From positions 1 to 21,537 of the forward strand of contig DAOTGG010000017.1 of the NCBI GenBank assembly GCA_035446985.1: DNA of 21,537 bases. Reading direction: 5' to 3'. Within the stretch, counting starts at the first letter, position 1. Every line of letters starts with the position of its first letter. Both the position numbers and the translations under genes were made by a program. The notes beneath the pieces are model-generated. The model searched no databases and was not told the DNA's origin. It was given only the letters and a program-made list of their open reading frames with translations. This document shows positions 14,775 through 20,788 of this stretch, piece by piece. The stretch comes from JAQUSX01 sp035446985. Lineage in GTDB: Bacteria; Bacillota; Clostridia; Christensenellales; CAG-314.

Positions 14775-16532
14775 TTAATTTTTCAAATATTTTTCCAGCC
14801 ATTCCGTGATTTCACGTAATCTGCGTACGCGGTGTTTTGGTTTGCCCGAGCGGCTGAGTTCGTGATTTTCCCCTTTGAACATACACAGTCTTGTGTCAAT
14901 TCCAAAATCTCTTATCGCTTGGAACATTTGCAAACCTTCCGTCAAAGGGCAGCGGTAATCAGCGTCGCTGTGTATAAACAGCGTGGGAGTTTTCACTTTG
15001 TCGGCGTATTTTAACGGCGACTGTCTCCACATAGTTTCAATATCGCTCCAAATATTAGCATTGGTCTGATCGGTACCAAAATATTTTCCTATGTCGGACA
15101 TAGTGCTAAACGTAGCCCAGTTTGAGATACTGCGCTGAGAAGCGGCAACCTTAAATCTGTCGGTGTGACCGATAATCCAGTTTGTCATAAAACCGCCGTA
15201 GCTTCCGCCAGTAACGCCCATTCTGTCTTTGTCTATAAAATCAAATTTTTGAATAGCCGTATCGACGAATTTCATTATATCGCGATAATCGGTTTCGCCG
15301 TAGTGACCGCGAATGTCGGCGAACTCATCGCCTCTGCCGTCGCCGCCCGTGGGATTGCAGAAAATAACCGCCATTCCTCTATTAGCCCAAAGCTGCATTT
15401 CGTGGAAATAAACGTTACCGTACACAGTCTTTGGTCCGCCGTGAATATCCAAAATAGTAGGATATTTTTTGCCCTCGACGTAATCGGTCGGTTTCATAAC
15501 AAATCCGTGAATAGTCACGCCTTCTTCGTTAACAAATTCGCAATCGATAGGTGCGGAATATTCATAATTATTGACGTTCGCTTCGTTAAGTTTTGTTAAC
15601 TGTTTTTCTTCTTTATCGTTTATTTGATAAATTTCGCATCCGCTTTCTCTTATCGCAATAGCGCAAAAATTGTCGCCGTCCGACACAAACTCATTTATCA
15701 AGCCGCGTTTGGCGGTGACTTGTTCCGTTACTCCCGTATTTACGTCAATAGAGATAATATGCGAACTGTCGTTTACAGTATCGGTGACAAAGAGCTTGCC
15801 GTCACGGTAAACGGTTTCCGCCGTAAGCGAGCGTTCCATTTTTATATCCGAACCTACGCTGTTGTAAAAACTTCTCATNNNNNNNNNNNNNNNNNNNNNN
15901 NNNNNNNNNNNNNNNNNNNNNNNNNNNNNNNNNNNNNNNNNNNNNNNNNNNNNNNNNNNNNNNNNNNNNNNNNNNNNNTCATAATAATACAGACGGTTGC
16001 GGATTTTGTTGGAAAATCCCCCGCCGTTTTGCCAGTAAGGAGCTTCATCCAATACTACGTAATCGCTGTTGTCTTTCATTATCTGCAACGCTTTTTTCGT
16101 GTCGCTTTTTGAGTTTGCCAATGCGTCGGCATATTCGGCGGAATACTGCGCTGTGAAATAAAATTTTGTATCGCTTAAAAAAATGAATTTTCCCGCCGCA
16201 TAGTCAAGCCGTAAAAATTCTTCTGCTTCACCGCCGCCGATTGATAATTTTTGTAATACTGTTAATTGCTCGCCGTTTTTGACAGCTTCGCGATCTTTTG
16301 GGTTTCTCAAACTCGGGAAAATTATATCGTTATTCACAAAATAATAAGAGCGGACGTTATTCGAACTTGTCAGGCGTTTTACCTTTTTGCCGACAAGAGT
16401 GTATAAATCGCTGACGTAGTCGTTTTCGTCAAAATCGGCTTTGACGATATTAAAATATAGCTTGTTTTCGTTAACGCTTATGTTGATGGGGTAAACAAAT
16501 CTGCCAAAATGCTGATAATCAATTTTTTTCAT
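14775..16532 (-). CDS. S9-family (prolyl oligopeptidase-type) peptidase, interrupted by an assembly gap
   Basis: Serine peptidase with an N-terminal beta-propeller and a C-terminal alpha/beta hydrolase domain, resembling acylaminoacyl-peptidases/dipeptidyl peptidases (S9C). Catalytic residues are all visible: nucleophile in GGSYGGF, aspartate in HSDADYRCPL, histidine in GENHELSRSGKP. The segment LDIHGGPKTVYG and the TNWIIGHTDRF stretch also fit. Predicted cytoplasmic, as no signal peptide is seen. An AGGAG lies about 10 bases before the ATG at 16532. The gene contains 100 unknown bases (15879-15978) in the propeller region. The two sides happen to read in one frame across the gap, but a 100-N run is a placeholder and the real protein is probably longer than 585 residues. 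Confidence 0.85.
   Translation of the reverse strand: MKKIDYQHFGRFVYPINISVNENKLYFNIVKADFDENDYVSDLYTLVGKKVKRLTSSNNVRSYYFVNNDIIFPSLRNPKDREAVKNGEQLTVLQKLSIGGGEAEEFLRLDYAAGKFIFLSDTKFYFTAQYSAEYADALANSKSDTKKALQIMKDNSDYVVLDEAPYWQNGGGFSNKIRNRLYYYXXXXXXXXXXXXXXXXXXXXXXXXXXXXXXXXXXMRSFYNSVGSDIKMERSLTAETVYRDGKLFVTDTVNDSSHIISIDVNTGVTEQVTAKRGLINEFVSDGDNFCAIAIRESGCEIYQINDKEEKQLTKLNEANVNNYEYSAPIDCEFVNEEGVTIHGFVMKPTDYVEGKKYPTILDIHGGPKTVYGNVYFHEMQLWANRGMAVIFCNPTGGDGRGDEFADIRGHYGETDYRDIMKFVDTAIQKFDFIDKDRMGVTGGSYGGFMTNWIIGHTDRFKVAASQRSISNWATFSTMSDIGKYFGTDQTNANIWSDIETMWRQSPLKYADKVKTPTLFIHSDADYRCPLTEGLQMFQAIRDFGIDTRLCMFKGENHELSRSGKPKHRVRRLREITEWLEKYLKN
15879..15978. other. Assembly gap: 100 N
   Basis: Exactly 100 N, the conventional length for a scaffold gap of unknown size. 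It lies inside the S9 peptidase gene, so true distances across it are not known. Confidence 0.98.
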
Positions 16533-16556
16533 AAAGTCAATTCTCCTTCCGATTTT

Positions 16557-16584
16557 ATTGTAACACTCTTTAAAATATTTTCAA
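16557..16584 (-). promoter_or_regulatory. Promoter of the S9 peptidase gene
   Basis: Minus strand: TTGAAA (16579-16584), 16-base spacer, TACAAT (16557-16562) with a TGn extension before the -10. Its -35 overlaps that of the divergent DUF2284 promoter on the opposite strand. Confidence 0.7.
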
Positions 16585-16606
16585 GTATTTGTTTTTATGG
16601 TATCAT
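16578..16606 (+). promoter_or_regulatory. Promoter of the DUF2284-GNAT pair
   Basis: TTTTCA (16578-16583), 17-base spacer, TATCAT (16601-16606) preceded by TGg, an extended -10. Back-to-back with the S9 promoter. Confidence 0.55.
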
Positions 16607-16624
16607 TGATTTTAAGGAGCGAAA

Positions 16625-17170
16625 ATGTATTACACACAAAAATTTGAAGCACAAATCGATGTCGAAACCTTGTTGAATGATTACATTGATTTTGAGCAAT
16701 ACGAAAACAGCTGCAAAAACTGCCCAAACTACGGCGCGCTTTATTCTTGTCCGCCGTACGATTTTGACAAACTCGAGCTGCTTCGCAAATACAAAAAACT
16801 AAGAATTATCGGTCTGCAAATATTATTTGACAAAAAACTAACGAGTAAAGTTTATTCGGAAAGTGAAATATCAACGGTTAATCGCAATATCATAAACCCC
16901 GAACGAAATTCTTTTGACGCGGATTTACTTTTGGAAGAAAAAAGGTCTAACGGCTTGGCTTTATATTCCGGCTCGTGTAATCTTTGCCAGATATGCAAAC
17001 GCAAAACGAACGAACCGTGCGAACACCCCAACAAAATGCGGTACAGCATAGAATCTCTCGGCGGCGACGTCGTGGGGCTTAGTCGGGATTATCTGGGCGT
17101 AAATATTTTGTGGGCGGGTAAAGGCAAGCTGCCAGAATATTTTTTATTCGTCGGTGGGATTCTAATTTAA
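16625..17170 (+). CDS. DUF2284 predicted metal/iron-sulfur-binding protein
   Basis: A 181-residue protein of the DUF2284 (COG5423) family. Two Cys groups are visible: C30, C33 and C42 in CKNCPNYGALYSCPPY, and a ferredoxin-like C118-xx-C121-xx-C124 with C132-E-H. The second has the CxxCxxC...PC spacing expected for a 4Fe-4S cluster. The family is widespread in anaerobes, and I know of no settled function. The start at 16625 follows AAGGAG by 7 bases. It diverges from the S9 peptidase gene, and a GNAT gene follows after 49 bases with no terminator between, so the two may be co-transcribed. Confidence 0.85.
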   Translation: MYYTQKFEAQIDVETLLNDYIDFEQYENSCKNCPNYGALYSCPPYDFDKLELLRKYKKLRIIGLQILFDKKLTSKVYSESEISTVNRNIINPERNSFDADLLLEEKRSNGLALYSGSCNLCQICKRKTNEPCEHPNKMRYSIESLGGDVVGLSRDYLGVNILWAGKGKLPEYFLFVGGILI

Positions 17171-17219
17171 TCCGTAACACATTTACCTATAAAAAACCAA
17201 ACAGAAAAGGAGTAAAATA

Positions 17220-17654
17220 ATGATAAATTTTAGAGAAATAGACAGAAACAATATCTGGGATATATTAAAACTCAAGGTATCCGAAGAACAAATGCACTTT
17301 GTCGCGACAAACGCCGTGTCAATCGCGCAAGCGAAAGCTCAGCCCGAATGCGTGCCTTTGGCTATTTACGACGGCGAAACCCCCGTCGGTTTTGTTATGT
17401 ACTGTTTTGACTTAGAGGAAAAAGAATACTGCATTTACCGTCTTATGATCGACAGCAGATATCAGCGTAAAGGCTACGGAAGAGATGCGCTCCAAAAAAT
17501 AATCGACAAAATAAAAGAAGACAAAGACCATCACAAAATATTAATCAGTTTTGAGCCTAATAACAGCGTAGCGAAAAGTCTTTACATAAGTATGGGCTTT
17601 GTCCCCGACGGTAGAATAATAGACGGCGAATTAGTTTGCGTTTTAGAATATTAA
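17220..17654 (+). CDS. GNAT-family N-acetyltransferase, polyamine acetyltransferase-like
   Basis: Single GNAT domain of 144 residues. The acetyl-CoA-binding motif A is visible as YRLMIDSRYQRKGYGRDAL (R/Q-x-x-G-x-G), followed by the late motif FEPNNSVAKSLYISMGF. The N-terminal VSEEQMHFVATNAVSIAQAK and the VGFVMY strand resemble spermine/spermidine acetyltransferases such as BltD, so a diamine or polyamine substrate is a reasonable guess but not shown. An AAAAGGAG site precedes the ATG at 17220. A perfect inverted repeat begins 17 bases after the stop; it lacks a T-run and probably belongs to the next gene's promoter rather than ending this one. Confidence 0.85.
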   Translation: MINFREIDRNNIWDILKLKVSEEQMHFVATNAVSIAQAKAQPECVPLAIYDGETPVGFVMYCFDLEEKEYCIYRLMIDSRYQRKGYGRDALQKIIDKIKEDKDHHKILISFEPNNSVAKSLYISMGFVPDGRIIDGELVCVLEY

Positions 17655-17661
17655 TCTTATC

Positions 17662-17689
17662 TTGTTTTTTGAACGTTTTGTAGTATAAT
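17662..17689 (+). promoter_or_regulatory. Promoter of the A+T-rich membrane gene pair
   Basis: TTGTTT (17662-17667), 16-base spacer, perfect TATAAT (17684-17689). The -10 box sits in the centre of the inverted repeat at 17671-17704, so a protein bound to the repeat would block polymerase. Expected start near 17696, then AAGGAG before the ATG at 17723. Confidence 0.55.
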
Positions 17690-17704
17690 AAATACAAAAC
17701 GTTC
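17671..17704. promoter_or_regulatory. Perfect 12-bp inverted repeat (likely operator) around the -10 box
   Basis: GAACGTTTTGTA (17671-17682) and its exact reverse complement TACAAAACGTTC (17693-17704) flank ten bases containing TATAAT. A transcript from this promoter would start inside the right arm and so could not form the hairpin, which favours a DNA operator. Transcripts reading through from the GNAT gene could fold it, but no T-run follows. Confidence 0.6.
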
Positions 17705-17722
17705 GATGAAAGGAGATTAAAC

Positions 17723-18049
17723 ATGTTTGAAAATATCGGGGGGAAAATCAAGACTCTTGCAATTATAATTTGCTGGGTTGGAATAGTTGTTTCTGTCATT
17801 GCAGCAATCGTAATTATTTCTTTGTCAATAGTAAATCATATTACACGGGATATATACTTAGGCGTTGGAATTCTAATTGCAGGTCCATTAGTGTCTTGGA
17901 TTGGCAGTTTTTTTGTGTACGGTTTTGGCGAACTCATAGAAAAAGTATCGAATATCGAAGATAAAATTTATAGTAAACCAAAAACTTATACTCCAGTAGA
18001 AACAAATTCGCGTGAACTCAAACAAATTTTGGGTAAAATACATAAATAA
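17723..18049 (+). CDS. Small two-helix membrane protein of unknown function (108 aa)
   Basis: Two hydrophobic helices, about residues 11-36 and 45-68, are joined by a short loop. A charged cytoplasmic-looking tail of some 40 residues begins YGFGELIEKVSNIEDKIYSK and ends RELKQILGKIHK. Similar 'FGELIE' membrane proteins occur as short hypothetical proteins in Clostridia (recollection, not a search). The ribosome binding site AAAGGAG stands before the ATG at 17723. The gene is more A+T-rich than those around it, and the next gene begins 48 bases after its stop, so the two likely form an operon under the palindromic promoter. No catalytic motif is visible. Confidence 0.7.
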   Translation: MFENIGGKIKTLAIIICWVGIVVSVIAAIVIISLSIVNHITRDIYLGVGILIAGPLVSWIGSFFVYGFGELIEKVSNIEDKIYSKPKTYTPVETNSRELKQILGKIHK

Positions 18050-18097
18050 ATGTTACTTCAATTTCAAATATTCTATAAAAATTATAAAGGAGAAATA

Positions 18098-18862
18098 ATG
18101 TCAAAAAAACTAGTAATTTTATTATCTCTATTGATCGTTTATATAGCAGTATCAATAATAACGATTTTTATCCCCGTCATAGGCGCAAATTGGACTTCCG
18201 AATACTCGGGAGGTGAAGTTTATCATTTCACCGTCTCATACAGTATTGTCGATATTATCGCGAACAGAGCCGAAAAACAAATTAATGTCAAAGAAGAGCA
18301 ATTTTTTAAATTATATTCCGACGAAGATTTAACAAGAGCAGAAAAAGATGAAATTTTAGGCACTATTGATTATATGGAAATTTTGGAAGATGCGGATATT
18401 AGTTATGGAAATACAATATTAATAATTTTCAACATATTATTTTACACAATGTTAATATTTATCATAATAGGAATTTTATTTACAGTATATAAATTATTAT
18501 TTGCATCTAAATTTTCTATTGCATGGTTAGCGACAGCTAATGTCTGTCAAATTCTTTTTTACACAATCGTACTGTTTTTAAACATATTTATCTGCCAATC
18601 TCTAGTGCAAATTATGCCAGAAGTAACCTTTGCGACAAAACTTACTCCTCTTATTTTTGTTATTTTACATACGCTCTTTATAATAACATTCTCTATAATA
18701 AAGGACGCTAAGATAAACACAGATGTGATTCACATCAACGATAATGCTAAAAACGATACTTCAAATAAAATAATGTTACTCCGCGAATACGGGAATTTAC
18801 TAAAAGAAGGACTAATAACTGAAGAAGATTACTCGAAAAAGAAAACTGAGTTGCTCCAATAA
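18098..18862 (+). CDS. Membrane protein with C-terminal SHOCT domain, unknown function (254 aa)
   Basis: Predicted topology: helix at 4-28, an extracytoplasmic loop of about 75 residues (30-104), then three helices around 105-134, 142-168 and 182-201. A soluble tail ends in a SHOCT-type domain at roughly 225-254 (MLLREYGNLLKEGLITEEDY and the following KKKTELL). SHOCT domains are short helical tails thought to aid oligomerisation. I start at ATG 18098, directly behind AAAGGAG; the frame stays open 16 codons further up to 18050, but that start has no ribosome binding site. Base composition is extreme (8 G/C in the 60 bases 18421-18480), unlike the nearby housekeeping genes. I recognise no function. 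Confidence 0.7.
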   Translation: MSKKLVILLSLLIVYIAVSIITIFIPVIGANWTSEYSGGEVYHFTVSYSIVDIIANRAEKQINVKEEQFFKLYSDEDLTRAEKDEILGTIDYMEILEDADISYGNTILIIFNILFYTMLIFIIIGILFTVYKLLFASKFSIAWLATANVCQILFYTIVLFLNIFICQSLVQIMPEVTFATKLTPLIFVILHTLFIITFSIIKDAKINTDVIHINDNAKNDTSNKIMLLREYGNLLKEGLITEEDYSKKKTELLQ

Positions 18863-18882
18863 ATTAGATTTGATTAAAAATA

Positions 18883-18914
18883 AAAAAGCGTGAAAACTTA
18901 TTTCACGCTTTTTT
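18883..18914. terminator. Bidirectional intrinsic terminator between convergent genes
   Basis: AAAAAGCGTGAAA (18883-18895) pairs perfectly with TTTCACGCTTTTT (18901-18913) around a 5-base loop. Runs of T follow on both strands. It serves the SHOCT gene (plus) and the aminotransferase gene (minus). Confidence 0.88.
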
Positions 18915-18933
18915 ATTATAATTTTCGTTAATT

Positions 18934-20124
18934 CTATTTTTTGTTGTACGCTTCGATACCGAGTTTTAATAAATCCATCGCTCTTTCAAGGTCCGCCTGT
19001 TTAAGTACATAAGCTATACGGATTTCATTTTTTCCTTTGCCCGCAGTTGCGTAAAAACCTTCGCCGGGCGCAAACATTACCGTGTCGCCGTGGTTGTTAA
19101 AATCTGTCAACAGCCACATTTGAAATTTGTCCGCGTCGTCAACGGGCAAAGCAGCCATAAGATAAAACGCGCCTTCGGGTTTTGCGCAAATTACGCCGGG
19201 GATTTCCATTAACTTGTTATAACACGTGTCGCGGCGCAGTTCGTATTCTTTTCTGACTGCGTCAAAATAATCGCCTTTTGCGTTATATAGCGCTGCGGAA
19301 GCGACTTGGTCAAGCGTTGCAACCGACAGTCTGGCTTGGCAAAACTTTGTAATTTGTTTTTGCAATTCTTTGTTTTTTGTGATAACCGTGCCTATACGCG
19401 CGCCGCAAGCGGAGAAACGTTTTGAAACGCTGTCGATAATGATAGCGTTTTCCGCTATATCTTCAAGCTGTCCGATACTTGCCAAACTTTCGCCGCCGTA
19501 AACAAATTCGCGGTAAACTTCGTCGCCGATTAAAAAAAGGTCGTGTTCTTTAGCGATGTCGGCGAGTAAGCGCATTTCTTCGCGGGTTAATACCGCGCCC
19601 GTCGGGTTGCCGGGATTTGTAAACATAATAGCGCGGGTATTAGCGTTAATGAGTTTTTCAATTTTGTCTTTAAAAGCGTATTTATAGCCGCCTTCGGGAG
19701 TAGTCGTGAGCGGTCTGATGATACCGCCTGACGAGCGAATAAAAGTATTGTAGTTTGGATAAAACGGTTCGGGAATAATGACTTCGCTGCCTTCGTCCAA
19801 AATGCTGTGCATTACCATCTGAAGAGCTTCGCTGCCGCCTGTGGTGATAAAAACGTCGTTGGGCGTGTAATTTACGCCTATTCCTTTGTAGTAATCAATA
19901 ACGGCATTAGTTAGCTCGGGTATGCCGTTCGAGGGCGCGTATGCCAGTACGGGTAAAGAAAAGTTGCGAACCGCGTCAAAATATTCTTTCGGCGTCGCTA
20001 TATCGGGTTGTCCGATATTAAGGTGATAAACCTTTACTCCACGTTTAACGGCGTCTACCGCGTACGGGTGAAACTTCCGCATCGGCGATAGGTTGCAAGC
20101 GATAGCTTTACTGGAAATCTTCAT
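18934..20124 (-). CDS. Class I/II PLP-dependent aminotransferase (AspC/AlaT type)
   Basis: Fold-type I aminotransferase of 396 residues. Visible elements are LNIGQPDIATP (34-44), the glycine-rich TTGGSEAL (94-101), NPGNPTGAVL (170-179), D201-EVY, the PLP lysine K235 in SVSKRFSACGARIG, and R243, plus the C-terminal substrate-binding region NEIRIAY. The sequence fits the aspartate/alanine aminotransferase branch, but the amino-acid specificity cannot be told from these motifs. The start at 20124 is backed by GGAGG 6 bases upstream and a consensus promoter 90 bases further up. It is transcribed alone and ends at a shared terminator. Confidence 0.92.
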   Translation of the reverse strand: MKISSKAIACNLSPMRKFHPYAVDAVKRGVKVYHLNIGQPDIATPKEYFDAVRNFSLPVLAYAPSNGIPELTNAVIDYYKGIGVNYTPNDVFITTGGSEALQMVMHSILDEGSEVIIPEPFYPNYNTFIRSSGGIIRPLTTTPEGGYKYAFKDKIEKLINANTRAIMFTNPGNPTGAVLTREEMRLLADIAKEHDLFLIGDEVYREFVYGGESLASIGQLEDIAENAIIIDSVSKRFSACGARIGTVITKNKELQKQITKFCQARLSVATLDQVASAALYNAKGDYFDAVRKEYELRRDTCYNKLMEIPGVICAKPEGAFYLMAALPVDDADKFQMWLLTDFNNHGDTVMFAPGEGFYATAGKGKNEIRIAYVLKQADLERAMDLLKLGIEAYNKK

Positions 20125-20214
20125 TGTTTTCCTCCAAACATCTTTTGAAATATTTTTCTATTTTTATTATATGTTTTTACTGTTTTTTTTCGTTGATAGC
20201 TTATTTTCAACTGC

Positions 20215-20243
20215 ATTGTAACACCGCGTAAACCCAAAGTCAA
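20215..20243 (-). promoter_or_regulatory. Promoter of the aminotransferase gene
   Basis: Minus strand: TTGACT (20238-20243), 17-base spacer, TACAAT (20215-20220); 5 of 6 matches at both boxes. The predicted leader is about 84 bases and A+T-rich, with no structured element that I could see. Confidence 0.8.
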
Positions 20244-20411
20244 TTATAAAAAAGAGCAAAAATAAAGATAAAAATTTACAAGCAGAAAAAACGCGAAAGT
20301 ACGATTTTTTGAAAGTTTTAATAACGCTCTTTTTTATTAAAATTAACCATAATTAAAAACTATTTAACGAGAAATTTTAAAGTTCATTTACTTAAACGAG
20401 ACAATAAAAAA
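20244..20411. other. A+T-rich intergenic stretch, no gene seen
   Basis: No reading frame with a ribosome binding site and no RNA gene recognised. The only structure noted is a distant inverted pair, AAAAAAGAGC (about 20248-20257) against GCTCTTTTTT (about 20326-20335), whose second arm could act as a T-run. Its meaning is unclear. Confidence 0.5.
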
Positions 20412-20441
20412 GGAATAGCACAATTTGCTATTCCGCTTTTT
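20412..20441. terminator. Hairpin with T-runs on both sides (terminator-like)
   Basis: GGAATAGCA (20412-20420) pairs with TGCTATTCC (20426-20434), 9 bp with a 5-base loop. T5 follows on the plus strand (20437-20441) and a T6 run follows on the minus strand. No intact gene stands immediately upstream on either strand; see the possible tRNA relict at 20445. Confidence 0.7.
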
Positions 20442-20444
20442 CTT

Positions 20445-20460
20445 GGGGAATAAGGACTCG
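20445..20460 (-). pseudogene. Possible relict of a tRNA 3' end
   Basis: GGGGAATAAGGACTCG here matches GGGCAATAAGGGACTCG at 20627-20643, the acceptor/T-arm part of the intact tRNA-Val, in the same orientation, with one substitution and one missing base. It is followed on the minus strand by the hairpin at 20412-20434, the same order as tRNA then terminator in the intact unit. The upstream 60 bases do not fold as a tRNA. Weak evidence. Confidence 0.3.
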
Positions 20461-20560
20461 TAAGGAGCGATAGCTCTGGAATAGCGAGTGCTAGCGAGCG
20501 TCACAGTATTTCGTCGTCACGTATAAGCAGCAAAAAGGCTGCAAGCAAAAAAAAGAAATA

Positions 20561-20592
20561 AAAAGGGACGCGTAATATTGCGTCCTTTTTTT
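20561..20592. terminator. Terminator after tRNA-Val
   Basis: GGACGC (20566-20571) pairs with GCGTCC (20580-20585) around an 8-base loop. T-rich runs stand on both sides: plus 20586-20592, and minus opposite the A-run 20551-20564. It lies about 30 bases after the tRNA 3' end on the minus strand. Confidence 0.75.
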
Positions 20593-20622
20593 ATTGCGAC
20601 TAATAAGCGTAGCCGTCGTAAC

Positions 20623-20698
20623 TGGTGGGCAATAAGGGACTCGAACCCCTGACTCCCTCCATGTGACGGAGGTACTCTACCAACTGAGTCAATTGCCC
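20623..20698 (-). tRNA. tRNA-Val (anticodon CAC), CCA encoded
   Basis: 76 bases fold as a complete cloverleaf: acceptor GGGCAAT/ATTGCCC (7 perfect pairs), D stem ACTC/GAGT with loop AGTTGGTA, anticodon stem CCTCC/GGAGG with loop GTCACAT, five-base variable loop, T stem AGGGG/CCCTT with loop TTCGAGT, A73 and genomic CCA. U33 precedes CAC (20663-20665 on the plus strand), so it should read the valine codon GUG. Position 32 is G, where a pyrimidine is usual, and the D stem begins with A10 rather than G10. Confidence 0.9.
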
Positions 20699-20711
20699 GT
20701 TTAGCAGAATT

Positions 20712-20740
20712 ATAATATCACTATCCTTGTTTATTATCAA
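20712..20740 (-). promoter_or_regulatory. Promoter of tRNA-Val
   Basis: Minus strand: TTGATA (20735-20740), 17-base spacer, TATTAT (20712-20717); 5 of 6 at both boxes. The predicted start is within about 10 bases of the mature tRNA 5' end. A perfect TATAAT at 20709-20714 is an alternative -10 with a 20-base spacer. Confidence 0.6.
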
Positions 20741-20788
20741 GCGAAAATTTATAATAAGCCTTTTTATACTAAAAACGACTGCTTGCAT

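Noticed and set aside
18050..18097. 16-residue N-terminal extension of the SHOCT membrane protein
   Set aside because: It has no ribosome binding site of its own and includes the AAAGGAG that serves ATG 18098.
20660..20668. Reading the tRNA as tRNA-Asp (GTC anticodon)
   Set aside because: GTC would need a C at position 33 and would break the five-pair anticodon stem. In register with U33 the anticodon is CAC.
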